Positions 1-11,601 of a stretch of 64,000 nt of DNA are shown one piece after another. The translations under genes were made by a program, and so were the position numbers. Source of the stretch: Mangifera indica. Lineage: Eukaryota > Streptophyta > Magnoliopsida > Sapindales > Anacardiaceae. Where the stretch lies: positions 12,273,228-12,337,227 of the forward strand of contig NC_058152.1 of NCBI RefSeq assembly GCF_011075055.1, read 5' to 3'. Numbering within the stretch: the stretch's first letter is position 1; each line of letters begins with the position of its first letter. Below the pieces are notes generated by a model. The model saw only the letters and a list, made by a program, of their open reading frames with translations, searched no databases and was not told the origin of the DNA.

Positions 1-2
1 AA

Positions 3-3000
3 AGGTCTCTAATAATTACTTCATTTGACACTATAACAATGCATGATTTACTTGAAGAAATGGGTAGAGCAATTGTTCAGCAAGAATCAATTGATGATCC
101 TGGCAAACGTAGTCGGTTGTGGGATTATGCGGATATTTTTTCAGTATTGAAGTATAATACGGTAAGAGCCAAAACACTAATTTTCTATTTCTACTTTATA
201 CATGAGAAATAATAATATATAAATTTAATTGTTCTTGGATAATAATGGCACATCTCTTACATTTCTTATATTTGCACTTTTTGAAAAGGAAAATTGAAAA
301 GATAATATACATGATATTTCGGAGTAAATTACTCAAGAATTGATGTAATTAATCAAATTCAAACTGACTTTTAATCAATATATATTCTCTTGATTATCAG
401 GGAACTAGAGCAATTCGAAGTATACGCTTGGATATGTCTAAAGTAGCAGAGTTGCATTTAAATCACAAAGCTTTCAACAACATGCAAAACCTACGATTCT
501 TGGAATTTTATGGGTCCGAACCTGAAAACAAGGTGTTTGAATCTGATTCCTCTGCATTGTGCCATAACATAAGATTACTGAAAAAACATAGGTCCAAGGA
601 TGAAAAGAAGGTGCATGGTTTTGAGGTCCTTAAATTTAATTTCTTTGAGCTAAGGTACTTTTGCTGGGATAAATATCCTGCCAAATCATTGCCACACAAT
701 TTTAATCCAAAGAACCTTGTCGCACTTTACATGCGCTATAGCAAAGTTAAAAAACTTTGGACTGGTAATCAGGTATATGTTAGCTTTTATATTGCTACAT
801 TTTTCCCCCTTAAATTGTAAATACGTTTACGTTAAATATGTTGCTTTAATACATTTATTTTCATTTTTATTTTTATTTTTTTGTTGCAGAAACTTGTTAA
901 TTTGAAACATATTGATCTCAGTCACTCTAAGCGTCTATGCAGAATGCCAGATTTTTCACTTATCCCAAATCTTGAGAGCTTGATTCTGGAAGATTGTACA
1001 AATTTGCTTGAAAGTTTCTCATCTATTCATAATCTCCATAAACTTATTATCCTGAATCTACAAGGCTGCAAAGGCTTTGATAATCTTCCAATCAGTGTTT
1101 ATTGGAAATCTCTTCAAGAAGTTAATCTCTCCAATTGCTCAAATCTCAAGACAGTTCCATATCTCCCTTGTACAGTTGAAAAGTTATATCTGAATGGAAC
1201 TTCAATAAAAGAATTGCTATCAATAGAGCATCTATATAGACTAGTAAAATTGAGTCTTAGAAAATGCTCAAGACTTGAGAGGTTACCTGAGAGTATTCAT
1301 GAGTTGAAATCTCTTAAATGTCTTTATCTCTCGGGTTGTACCAAACTCAACAGATTACCGAATGACCTGGGAACTTTAACGACCTTGGAGGAACTTGAAC
1401 TAGAGGAAATTGCTTTAGCAAATATACCAACATTTGTAACAAGTTTGATCAACCTTAAGACATTGTCTTTTGCAAAATGTAAGATGCAAAACCGATCAAG
1501 TATCCCACTCATCCATTTATCAATCTTCCAAAAGATGACAAAGCTAAACCTGGTTGATTGTTGCATCGAAGTTTTACCTAACAATATTGGTGAATTACTC
1601 TCATTAGAATATTTATATCTTGATCAAAACAAGTTTGAGAGCTTGCCTGTGAGCATCAAAGACCTTTCTAAGTTGCAAGAGCTTTATATAAGAAATTGTC
1701 AGAGGCTTAAATCTTTGTCAGAGCTTCCAAGCAACTTACTACGTATGGAAGCAAAGAATTGCATATCTCTTGAATCAATATCAGGTTTACCAACCATATT
1801 CCTAAGTATGCGGGATTCAATGGAAGGAATCGACTTCATCAATTGTTTCAAACTAAAATTTGATGTGACAGATGCTCTCTTAAATATTGAGAGAAATGCA
1901 GATGTGTGGTATCGCCTTATAGTAAGTCTATCTCTCTCACTTTCTTAGTTTTCTTATGATGTCAATTCTTATAAAATTTGAATATTCAAAATTTATAATT
2001 CAAAAGATTGAATAATTAAATGAGTATACATATATTTCATATTAAAAGTAAAAGACGTGTGGATTAAAATTTTTTATTTTTATAAAATTAACAAATATAC
2101 CTACCCTTATATTGTCTTGAATAAAGTGGTTCGGTTTTCTTCTTCCTGTTTGTGCTATAAGGAAAGTATGAGTTTTAAACAAAACTCACCGTTTTGATTT
2201 AATTACAATCAGATTCACCACTTTGCAACTCTGACACTTAAGTACCATTACAAACAAATCAACCACTTTGCACTTCTCACACTTTTATTCTCAACATCTA
2301 CCCTTGAACATAACTCTCTCTTTTCTCAACATCTCCCCTTAAACATAGCTTCATTAGTTAACTTACTTTTATTCTCAACATCTCCCCTTAAACATAACTC
2401 TCTTTAGTTTTTTCTTTGGCAAAAAGACTTTTTTTCTCTTAACTGACTAGCCAAAAAGACTAGCATACTTACTTTTTCTCTGGCAATCAAACAATTCTTC
2501 ACATGGTTGTGGTGATTCCAACGATCCTATCCTCCTCCCAAGACTCTTTTGGTCACTCTTTCTTTCTCTTTTCATGGCTATTATTTGACTGTAAAAAATA
2601 TGAGTGCAAAATAATGCACATCAGGCCTTATGCCTTTTTTTATTTTGCTTGTCAAACATGACACACAGTCATATGTTCTCTACACATGCACGAGTGTGGC
2701 ATTACTCAATAAAGACAATTTTCAAATTGTTATGAAACTCATCCTTATCTAGAAATTCAAATTTGTTGATTACGTGGGTGTGTGCTTTTTTTACTATCAT
2801 TTTCATGTGCTTAATGTGAAATGACATTTTTGCCCTTCAAAGCATGGACAAACATCACCCTTATAGTGAACGACCATCCCTATTAGAGAACTTAATTCAT
2901 AACAAGATAGAGAAAATGATGAAAGTGTCTTTGGGCTTACCTATGGGTGTTGTACTCTAGGTGAAGAGGTGCCACCTTATCCAAGTTTTTTGGAGCTATT

Positions 3001-4896
3001 CCATCTACCTCAAAGAAATATTCAGCTTGCAAAAGCAAATTGTCAAGGTCCACTTCATTGAACTTAGAAATTCAGGCTTCATGGATCAACCTTAGAATGC
3101 CTTTTGGCTTAGTCTTGTCACTACCCTTTCCTCTATAAGATCTATTTACTTTTGGTTGGTGAAAATTTCAAACTAATGCTTGCTAAGGAGAGAATGAAGA
3201 AGATAATGAATAGTTAATTTCATTCTATTTTGAAAATTCGTTACACAACATCTTTTAACAATTTGTTTCCAAATTACAACTATTGCAAGTGACGCCATTT
3301 AGGGTCCATGTCAATTCAAATTCATAACAAAAACTGCATACAAAACTCACCTACCTCATCAATCATTAAATGCATGAACACTAGATGATTTGAGAGAAAC
3401 TCAAATCTAATGAATGAAGAATGAAGATTTGGTGAAAGAGATAACAAAAAATCAAGAACAAGAAAGGGATATGAAAACCTAATCAAACCTTCTACATTTT
3501 ACATAACTTTTTCCCCTTTGTTATGAAATGATTAGTTTTGGTTTAAAGTCATCGTTTTACATTAATAACAAAAACCCATCCTTTGTTTTAATGAGAAGAC
3601 AAGTTCATCAATTTATGAAAACTTTTATAACACGATAATATTTATCACAATTACAAACAAATCCACCACTTTGCAGTTCTCACACTTTTATTCTCAATGT
3701 ACTCTAAAATACAACTCCCTTTATTCTCAGTGTCTCCCTTTAAACATAACTTCCTTAGTTGACTCACTTTTATTCTCAATATATCTTAACTTTAAATTAT
3801 ATTATACAAAATTACATTTAATATATGGTTTTTTAATTATATAATATTCTTATACGTAAAATTTTACTATTGTTAATTAAATAATTAATATATTTAATTT
3901 TTTTATTTGATATAATGAAATGCTAGGTAGTCTTGATCAGGAACTTTAATTTGTGATAAATTCTAATGCATATAAAATGATAAAACATTACTAGATATTA
4001 AAATTATCTAATTAATAATAAAGAATAATCTAAGACAAAGTTGATAATTCAGTAATCAAAATATTTTCTATATGGAATTTTTACTCGGACTGCTGATTTA
4101 TGAATATAAGAGTTTCATGCGATGTAATATTAAATATCTAGTATTATTCAAATGGGGTTAAATATGTGTGTATATATGTGTGTGTGTGTGTCTCAAAGCA
4201 ATATAGAAACTAAAAGAAGTGATGGACATGCAGGACAACAAAACACGAGGGACAACTTCTCTTGCAAAAGCCTGCATATGTTACCCTGGAAGTGAAATTC
4301 CAAAGTGGTTTGCCTTACAAAGTAATACATCTTTCATAGAGTTTCTAGCTGGTTGGTTGAATGATAACTTAATTGGTTTTGCTTTGTGTGTTGCTGTATC
4401 ATTACAAGACTATCAACAACTTAGAATTATCCGAGTTGGATTTAGCCTGGCTGTTAATGAAGAGATCATTTCCTCTGGCCGATTATTCATATCAGAAGGA
4501 TTGAAGGGTGAGGTTATTGAATCAGATCATGTATTTGTAGGTTATGATTATAGTATCATGTCCTTGCAATTGCTTACACTTAATTTGAATAGCGAGGGTA
4601 GCATTGTGTTCTTTGTTGAACATGTAACTAAAAATGGCAATGTTATATCCTTCGTTAATAAATGCGGAGTGACTTTATTGCATGCCAAAGATGATGATTT
4701 GAGAAGAGATCTAAGAGTGGACAGAGACAAGAGATTGAATACTATAAATTGCTCTATTAATGACTGTTTGAAGTGCTGTCTAAATTGTTGCGAGGAGCAT
4801 GACCAATGGGGGAGTTTACAAGGATCGTACGAAATTTTAAATAGATGGTCTCCTCATTCAGAAATATACAAGCAATGGATGGTACACGAACTGTAA
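3..4896 (+). CDS. TNL gene A, 3' part (NB-ARC end, LRRs, C-JID)
   Basis: Left-truncated TIR-NB-LRR immune receptor gene. Visible exons are 3-161 (end of NB-ARC/ARC2 with MHDLLEEMG, then a conserved stretch ending SVLKYNT), 401-772 (first LRRs, ending LWTGNQ), 890-1921 (344 codons of LRRs, from KLVNLKHI to NADVWYRLI) and 4234-4896 (C-JID post-LRR domain starting after an AG, with [12 protein letters not shown], ending VHEL and stop). All junctions are GT-AG and phase 0, and the same borders recur in genes B and C, which fixes them. No stop or frameshift is seen in the visible exons. The LRR/C-JID half recognises effectors. The exon 4234-4896 also carries a strong GTAAGT donor at 4893 that would skip the stop and splice to 13369. 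Intron 3 is 2.3 kb. It is the only + strand TNL here. The TIR and most of NB-ARC lie outside the window, so whether it is functional is unknown. Confidence 0.88.
1922..4233 (+). other. Gene A intron 3 with intronic repeats
   Basis: This long intron separates the LRR exon from the C-JID exon. It contains several imperfect copies of a motif like TCTCAACATCTCCCCTTAAA (about 2280-2400 and 3680-3790). The reverse complement of this motif recurs in the equivalent introns of genes B, C and D, so it is an old family-wide intron repeat. A TG microsatellite (about 4165-4193) sits just before the C-JID acceptor. A probable retrotransposon gag relic lies near 2.94-3.07 kb. Confidence 0.6.
2941..3066 (-). 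pseudogene. Possible Gypsy gag relic in gene A intron 3
   Basis: On the minus strand an open stretch contains [16 protein letters not shown] followed by [10 protein letters not shown]. It resembles the conserved W-x-x-x-A-E-x-F-F-E-V ... K-V-x-x-A-x-x-H-L-E pattern of plant Ty3/Gypsy gag proteins. Only about 40 codons are recognisable, and stops occur just upstream. Family assignment rests on this short pattern alone. Confidence 0.35.
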
Positions 4897-4947
4897 GTTG
4901 AATTAAAAAAAATGTCCAAAACATTAGAAAAAATAAAAAACATTATT

Positions 4948-4984
<37 letters not shown>
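4948..4984. repeat. (TA)n(TG)n microsatellite
   Basis: A TA run followed by about 15 TG dinucleotides, 50 bases after the gene A stop. The corresponding 3' position of gene B also carries a TA/TG microsatellite. Confidence 0.9.
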
Positions 4985-4986
<2 letters not shown>

Positions 4987-5098
4987 TGTAAATTTTATGT
5001 CCTCAACACATACTAGTAAGTAGTAAGCATCTTCCTTATAGTTGTGCCCTAATAAAAAGTGGTTGCTTTGTCATTTCTTCTGTATGGTTAGTGGACTC

Positions 5099-6446
5099 TG
5101 GTACGTGCTGTCGTTGACACCCAAATTAAATCCTAAATTCCTGCAACAAAAATGTAGTAAAGGAAAGTAGGGATCGATCCCTCGAAGAGCTTTGATTAGT
5201 ATGTCATCACGAATAAATCGGAACAAATAAATAAAAAGGGGGGTTTTGAAGTGAATGCAAATTATAATGAAAAAAACACTAATTAAAAATTCAGTAAAAT
5301 AATCTAAAAGGAATAAATCGATTTAACAAACCTTGGTCTTCGGTCACATCCACCATTGGAACTACGATCGATCATCGAAACAAAATATCAAATTAATTAT
5401 TCAAATATTCATTGTGGTATTAAATTAACCTGTCCTTCCTTACGATTAGTTAACCAAAAACATGTATTTCAATTAACCCTTATTGATTAATAATTCGGAT
5501 ACGATCTCGAATTTAATTAAACAATAGCATTACGAATTAGAAAGACCAACGAAGCAAGACAACACAAACGTACGACGTTGCATTTAATCTAGTTGATTAT
5601 TTTCCTAGGATTATAGCTTCTGACGCAGCAAACGATAAACCTAGTTGCCACTTCGATTAGATGGATTGAACAATTACGGATTCAGCACCTAAACTAGCCG
5701 TAGATTATATTAATTGATAAACTAATCGCGCGCCTTAGAAATCAACCAACACAATCATAAACAAATAATTCAGAAAGATAATCAATACTCGAATAAATAA
5801 AAAGATGCATTAAAGAACAAAAATAAATCTCACAATCATTGTAGTTCCATGGTTTCAGATCCCTTCAACCAAGATAAATTATTCAGCCACTGTAGACCAT
5901 GCTTTTCTCTCTAATTCTCTAAGTACAATGGTTGATAATTCTCAAATAAAAATAAGAATATATATATATTATCTTCCTACTAAAAATCTGGAAATTGAAA
6001 TCAATCCTAATCTCCTAAACCAATCAAGCAAAGTGATACATATCTTCCCAAAAAGAAAGGAAAAGATATGTATTTTTAATATAAATTCTTCTTCCAAAAA
6101 TATCATTCCTTATTTAGCTCAATTAATCCTCTTTTCCAGCTGGTGATTATCCCTTTCCTTGGAAGCGAATCTTAATATTTTATGGACTCTTGCAACAGAT
6201 CTGGACGTTCAGATCTGCTTTCCAGATTCTGCTCTCTTCTTTCACGTGCCCACGCCTAGTCTGCATTACGAAATTTCCAGTTTAATATATCTGCTCCAGT
6301 TTTTCCTCTTTTTGGCCCTATTTATTCCAAAATTGCTCAAAGCTTCCTAAAAGCAAAAAGATAAGTAATCCTATTAGATTGCATCAGATTTCCACATAAC
6401 ACAAGGGAATTATAAATTAAAATAGTAACAATTAATGGCCTTATCA
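5099..6446 (-). repeat. 3' LTR of the young Gypsy element
   Basis: 1348 bp direct repeat of 11602-12949. In element orientation this is the 3' LTR, since gag-protease reads leftward. It begins TGATAAGG and ends GTACCA in element sense. Small open frames inside it (5928-6146, 6159-6350) recur identically in the other LTR and are not genes. Confidence 0.95.
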
Positions 6447-6458
6447 AATTCCCCCACA
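6447..6458 (-). other. Polypurine tract
   Basis: Directly inside the 3' LTR, the minus strand reads TGTGGGGGAATT. This is the expected place and composition for the plus-strand primer of reverse transcription. Confidence 0.65.
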
Positions 6459-7084
6459 CTTATCTTTTGCTCGTCCTCGAGTAAAACAAAAAAACAAAAC
6501 AAAACAAACACAAAAAGGTTCCATCAATCTCTTTTCTCACGATACCAAAAAGTGTGCATACCTTAAAATTCAACCCAACCAAGATTCAAGCATCAACACA
6601 CATCATTATCAAATTTTACAAAGAAATATGCACAAAGACAAATCAAGATAATTACATTCTAAAGCATGTATAAAGCTTCGGTGAATCATCCTCACGGTTA
6701 TCACTCATATCACTCATGTGTTTAATGGTTCGGTGTTTCGCTCAAATTCTTCCAAAGCAAACGTTCTACCATAAGCTTGCTTATACACCAAATCTCCACC
6801 ACTTAGATTATATACATGCATAAATCAAAAGGACTTTATTTTAGGTTGTAATGGGGTTTTGGGGAAAGGTGAGGATTAATGGATACAAAAGGTTAAAACC
6901 ATGAATATTAACAAAACATTTAAACACCTAAGGGGAACAAAAATATAAAGCTAAAGCCACCACATTCACCATATTTCTTTGCTAATTGCTATTATTTTTC
7001 TCTTCTCTATTTTTCAACTTCCTTTTTTTTTTTTTCTGTCTTTTTTTTCTTTTTCTTTTTTTTTTCTTTTCTGTTACAGCATTT

Positions 7085-7117
<33 letters not shown>

Positions 7118-8874
7118 GAATAACTAAGAGAATTGGGTAGCAAAAATAACAACATAAGGCAATCTCAATAGCACTATCCATGCCAACTTCTTTTCATCAT
7201 CTCTTCTTATACAATTAAGTTCCCTTTTCCCCCACATTTAAATTTCTCAAGACAACAAATTCACCAAGCAACAAATTTTTGTTTAAATGCCTTGCTTATT
7301 TTCATGGTTGGGTGAGGATTTTTACTTGAAGGCTTGGGTTTGTAATATGGTTTTAGCACAAAGAATCAAGGGTTTTGTAAGGCTCAAGGGGCTAACTAAG
7401 GAAATTAAAATAGGTTGGCTTTTTAAGCTAAAGGGTTCGAACAAGAATGCCTTTATCATTTTCATGCATGCATATTTCAATGTGGTCTCGAAACGGTTCA
7501 AAGCAAGTTCTAGAGATATATTCACATGGAAGAATAGCACTCATCAAAGAAAATATAGATTGATATGAATGTTTCAATCTTTTTCGGCTCAAAACTCACG
7601 AGTTAAATAAATTCACCTCAACTTCAAACAAACTCGAGCACTCAATTATCAAAATTTGTTTAAATGCATACCCCTAATTAATCTAACAAATCAGTGCACA
7701 ATGCTCTCCTATTGAATCGACTAAATTCCAAGGCATGCATACAAATTAATTCATTCAAAGTGAGATTAATGGACTGTTTAGCTGACTTAAAACAGGGAAG
7801 GATATACTAGCTGCCATATTAATGAAAATCAAACTTTATCCAGCAATGAACAGCAACATACACAGAACGCAGTAAAAAAAAAAAAATTTTTTTTTTTTTA
7901 GGCATAATAGAATAAGCATAACACAAAGAAGACAGAAAAAAAAACTGACAGAGAAACAAAACAAAATAAAAGCAGAACAAAGAAGAATAGAGCAGAGAAG
8001 AATAGAACAAGTAAATAAAACAGAGCAGGAAAAAAAAAAATAAAATAAAACTGAAGGACAGAATAGTACACAACAGAAAAATAAACAGCAGAAAATTAAA
8101 ACACAAATAAACCCTCCCCCACACTTAAACCAAACATTGTCCTCAATGTTTAAACAAAACAAAATATAATGAGAACTGAAATTTAAAAGAAAAGGGAAAG
8201 AAGACTTCTCTGGATTTGGGGAAAAGGAACAGTAGTTCGAATTTTTAGAGAGTTGCAATTGATGGAAGATTCTTCAGATTTTGATAACAGCTCTGGTGTA
8301 GGAGGCCTCCGATGAGTGGGTTTTTTGCTGCTCTTTGATGTTGTGAATGGGTTCTGACCATGGTGTTGCAGAATGGAGGAAAGGGGCTGCTAGGTTTTTA
8401 TTTTAGTTGGAGAGAAATTGTGAGGCGTAGGTTTGGCAAATATGGTCTCTGGAAGCATATAAACCCAGCCTTATAATTACACTAAATCATATGACCCCCT
8501 TGAATTTAAGAAAATAGCAAAGCAGAAGCCAGACTTTTGACGGAAGCACATGACCCAGTTCCAGAATACCAAAATGCAGATTTCTCCCCCATGAACATTT
8601 ACAGACAGCTCACTGGAACCTGCAGGAGGAAGAAGACGATTGAACAGTAACATGAAAATAAATTAAAATAAACCTAAGCGAAAATCATAAAATAATTGCT
8701 AATTAAATATCTAAAAATCCTAAAACTAAAATTGGAACACATAAACCGAAATTAAAGCAAATGTCTAGAAAATTAAAATTTAAGCATTAATTAAAATAAG
8801 ATTGAAAGCTTGGGTTGCCTCCCAAGTAGCGCCTTTGTTTACAGTCGTCGGCTCGACGTAATGCCTTCATTTAT
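6459..8874 (-). other. Long noncoding 3' region of the Gypsy element
   Basis: About 2.4 kb between the end of the protease frame and the 3' LTR. It has extreme strand asymmetry: pure-T/C-rich runs at about 7020-7118 and A/G-rich runs at 7870-8060. No supported coding sequence is seen. Several 60-140 codon frames here are low-complexity (Phe/Cys/Leu-rich). Athila-type elements usually have a long 3' region, sometimes with an envelope-like gene, but I see no such gene. A short conserved-looking stretch at 8811-8860 (minus strand GGGAGGCAACCCAAG) follows the coding end. Confidence 0.6.
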
Positions 8875-10416
8875 TTATCCGGGATCTTTCAACTCCACTT
8901 CTCTGATGTTTTCAGCTGGCACTCCTTTGTAAAACAGTTTGAGTCTATGACCATTAACTTGAAATACTTTTGATGTCGCTAAGCTCTGAATCTCTAGCTT
9001 CTTCAAAATTTGCACCAGTTTCTCTTCTTGCTGCTCATTTAACTTGCTGGAAATGATCACTGGTAAGGTTTCCCCATCTCCAAGGTACACATATTTAAGG
9101 TGATTTGGAAGAGGTTTCAGCTCCAGCTCTGGTACCTGCAAAATAGAAGGTGACAATTTTTCATTAGGCACTGGCAACTCAATATAAAATAAATTACCTG
9201 TATTTTTCAGCTCTCTGAATTCATTCATCTTTGTCCCTGCATTCTGCACATCTGAAATTAATTTAAATTCATCTCTTTCTTTCAAAATATTTTTATGGTT
9301 AGCCACCTTTAATTCATCATCACCATCAAGTATATCCTGCGCTAGAGAATCAATTAAATCAACTGAATACACAGGAAAATCCACATCAGAATATTTCATA
9401 GCATCATAAATATTAAATTGGACAGCTTCACCATCAAACTCCATGGTCAATATGCCTTTGTGAACATCAATTTTCGTTTTAGCTGTTTTTAGAAAGGGTC
9501 TTCCTAGTAAAATAGGTGCAGATTGGTCATTATTTTCCATGTCAAGAACATAAAAATCAGCTGGAAAAATTAATTTATCATTAACCTGAATAAGAACATC
9601 TTCAATTAACCCCTTGGGATATACATTTGATTTATCGGCCAACTGAATAACTGTGCCAGTTTTTTCTAAAGGTCCAAGATTAAGAGCAGAATAAATAGAA
9701 TATGACATTACATTAATAGATGCTCCTAAATCTAACATGGCTTTTTCAATTTTTGTGCCTGCTATTGTGCAAGGGATGCAAAACATACCTGGATCTTTGC
9801 ATTTTTCAGGAAGATTTTTGCGAATTATGGCTGAAACATTTTCTCCTACCTTTATTTTTTCATACCTTTTGAGTTTTTGCTTTTTTTTCAATGTACACAG
9901 CTCTTTCAAAAATTTAGCATAGTGAGGCACTTGTTTCATTGCATCAAACAGTGGAATATTGACTTCACACTCTCGAAAGGTCTCATATAAATCCGCATTA
10001 TGTTCGTACTTCAGTTTTAAAGCTTCAGGAAAAGGAGGAACAGGTTTGTATTCACTGAAAGAAAGATATTTATCTGTCGCTACCTTTTCGGAAGAATTAT
10101 TTTCTGCTACCAATTTTTCTCTGTTTTCTGCTAGCTGTTTTGGTGCAAGTTGTGCTTTAATTGGCATCTCCAGCTCCTTTCCGCTCCTCAACATTATGGC
10201 ACTAACATTCTCCTTTGGGTTCATCACAGTTTGTGACGGTAGTTTGCTTGAATTTTGTGCCTCCAGCCTACTGATTGCAGTAGCCATCTGACTCATTTGA
10301 TTTTCTAGATTTTGAATGCTGATTCTGGTTTCCTGCTGAAATTTCACAGTGTTAGTAGCCAAAGTTTTAACAATATCCTCAAGAGATGTACCTGAACCAG
10401 AATTTTGGGTTGGTTG
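8875..10416 (-). CDS. Gypsy protease region fused to post-integrase tail
   Basis: Continues in the same frame as gag after a single TAG. The first 18 codons after the stop have no Met; the next possible start is a TTG at 10362. The protein contains an aspartic protease with DLGASINVMSYSIYSALNL (the retroviral D-T/L-G-A active site) and ILLGRPFL near its end. It then has the linker LPNHLKYVYLGDGETLPVI, shared with the decayed relative at 53.9 kb. After KLVQILKK the relative continues into reverse transcriptase, but here the frame jumps to EIQSLATSKVFQVNGHRLK, which is the tail usually found after integrase. Reverse transcriptase, RNase H and integrase are therefore deleted with the frame kept. 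It ends at 8875. Confidence 0.85.
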   Translation of the reverse strand, partial: QPTQNSGSGTSLEDIVKTLATNTVKFQQETRISIQNLENQMSQMATAISRLEAQNSSKLPSQTVMNPKENVSAIMLRSGKELEMPIKAQLAPKQLAENREKLVAENNSSEKVATDKYLSFSEYKPVPPFPEALKLKYEHNADLYETFRECEVNIPLFDAMKQVPHYAKFLKELCTLKKKQKLKRYEKIKVGENVSAIIRKNLPEKCKDPGMFCIPCTIAGTKIEKAMLDLGASINVMSYSIYSALNLGPLEKTGTVIQLADKSNVYPKGLIEDVLIQVNDKLIFPADFYVLDMENNDQSAPILLGRPFLKTAKTKIDVHKGILTMEFDGEAVQFNIYDAMKYSDVDFPVYSVDLIDSLAQDILDGDDELKVANHKNILKERDEFKLISDVQNAGTKMNEFRELKNTGNLFYIELPVPNEKLSPSILQVPELELKPLPNHLKYVYLGDGETLPVIISSKLNEQQEEKLVQILKKLEIQSLATSKVFQVNGHRLKLFYKGVPAENIREVELKDPG

Positions 10417-11547
10417 CTATTGTCTAGGAACATAGGGCTGCTGATACGGCTGAAAATTATTTGAAGGCTGACTCGTATTTGCATTCCCATAACGAAAATT
10501 AGGATGGTCTCTCCAACCAGAGTTGTAGGTATTTGAATAGGGATTATAATTATGATTTCGCTGCTGCTGTCCTAAAAATTCGTCCACTGCATTAGCATGT
10601 TTAGAGCAGTCCTCCTGAAGTGTTGGGCACATATCAGTTGGATGTCCTCCTACCGAGCAGATTCTGTAAACTTTCGCTACCTCTGTTTTTCCTACAGCCA
10701 TTTGACGTACAAGAGTAGTTAGATCATCAAGTCGGCTTTCAAGAGAAGATACATTTACCTCATTGACGCGTCGAGTCGAATGGTCTAATCTATTTCCAAA
10801 TTGTTGTGAATTTGACGCCATATTTGCAATTAAATTCCGGGCTGCTTCAGGTGTTTTGTCGGCCAATGCTCCACCACTTGCCGCATCAATCATATTTCTC
10901 TCATTCGATAGAAGTCCTTCGTAGAAATATTGAATAAGCAGCTGGTCACTAATTTGGTGATGTGGACAGCTCGCACAAAGTTTTTTAAAGCGTTCCCAGT
11001 ATTCGTATAAAGACTCTCCACTCTGCTGCCTAATGCCACATATTTCTTTCCTTATGCTGGCTGCTCTTGATGCTGGAAAAATTTTTTGTAGAAACAATCT
11101 TTTCATCTCATGCCAAGTAGTGATACTTCCAGCAGGTAGATAATACAACCAATCTTGCGCATCAGCTTTCAAAGAAAACGGAAAAGCCCTCATCTTGATT
11201 TGTTCTTCGGTTACTCCATTCGGTTTCATTCCGGTGCACACCACATGAAATTCCTTTAAATGTTTATGAGGATCTTCACCTGCAGAACCACGAAAAATAG
11301 GTAAAAGATGAATTAGTCCAGATTTTAATTCGAAGGTGATATTAACATCTAAATTTGGAAAAGTAATGCAATGTGGTTGTTGATTTAAATCTGGAGCAGC
11401 AAGCTCTCTTAAAGTCTGATTTTCAGCCATGTTTTCCTCTGTTTCGTAAGCAGATTTGTGTGCTTGCAGTCTCCTTTTCGCTTCTTTTCTCAGCCCTTTT
11501 GCAGTCTTTTCAATTTCTGGATCAAACTGTAAACTAGCTTGTTTCAA
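10417..11547 (-). CDS. Gypsy gag (Retrotrans_gag type)
   Basis: 376-codon frame for the capsid/nucleocapsid precursor of the retrotransposon. The capsid core contains FPFSLKADAQDWLYYLP and W-H-E-M-K-R-L-F-L-Q-K-I-F-P, followed by SGESLYEYWERFKKLC, the classic plant Gypsy gag signature. Near the C-terminus is a knuckle-like segment ICSVGGHPTDMCPTLQED; the first Cys seen in the 52 kb relative (KVCGIC) is changed to Tyr here (KVYRIC). The frame has no good ATG at its start: it opens through V-T-R-S-L-K-Q, and an ACG where related gag proteins have their Met suggests start-codon loss. The first internal ATG is the M of MAENQTLREL. It ends in TAG at 10417-10419. Confidence 0.85.
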   Translation of the reverse strand: MKQASLQFDPEIEKTAKGLRKEAKRRLQAHKSAYETEENMAENQTLRELAAPDLNQQPHCITFPNLDVNITFELKSGLIHLLPIFRGSAGEDPHKHLKEFHVVCTGMKPNGVTEEQIKMRAFPFSLKADAQDWLYYLPAGSITTWHEMKRLFLQKIFPASRAASIRKEICGIRQQSGESLYEYWERFKKLCASCPHHQISDQLLIQYFYEGLLSNERNMIDAASGGALADKTPEAARNLIANMASNSQQFGNRLDHSTRRVNEVNVSSLESRLDDLTTLVRQMAVGKTEVAKVYRICSVGGHPTDMCPTLQEDCSKHANAVDEFLGQQQRNHNYNPYSNTYNSGWRDHPNFRYGNANTSQPSNNFQPYQQPYVPRQ

Positions 11548-11582
11548 AGATCGCGTAACGAATATACAAATTAAAAACTCCC

Positions 11583-11600
11583 CGGCAACGGCGCCAAAAT
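11583..11600 (-). other. Primer binding site, tRNA-Asp type
   Basis: Just inside the 5' LTR, the plus strand reads CCGGCAACGGCGCCA, which matches the 3' end (with CCA) of plant tRNA-Asp. The minus strand is thus the complementary primer site TGGCGCCGTTGCCGG. This primer choice is typical of Athila/Tat-type Gypsy elements. Confidence 0.85.
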
Positions 11601-11601
11601 T

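Noticed and set aside
5928..6350. Two small frames in the left LTR, repeated identically at 12431-12853
   Set aside because: They lie wholly inside the LTR and are antisense to the element. Their identity just reflects LTR identity.
7819..8258. Phe/Cys/Leu-rich frames of 101 and 140 codons on minus
   Set aside because: They are translations of A/G-rich low-complexity DNA in the noncoding 3' region of the Gypsy element. They look like membrane proteins only by composition.
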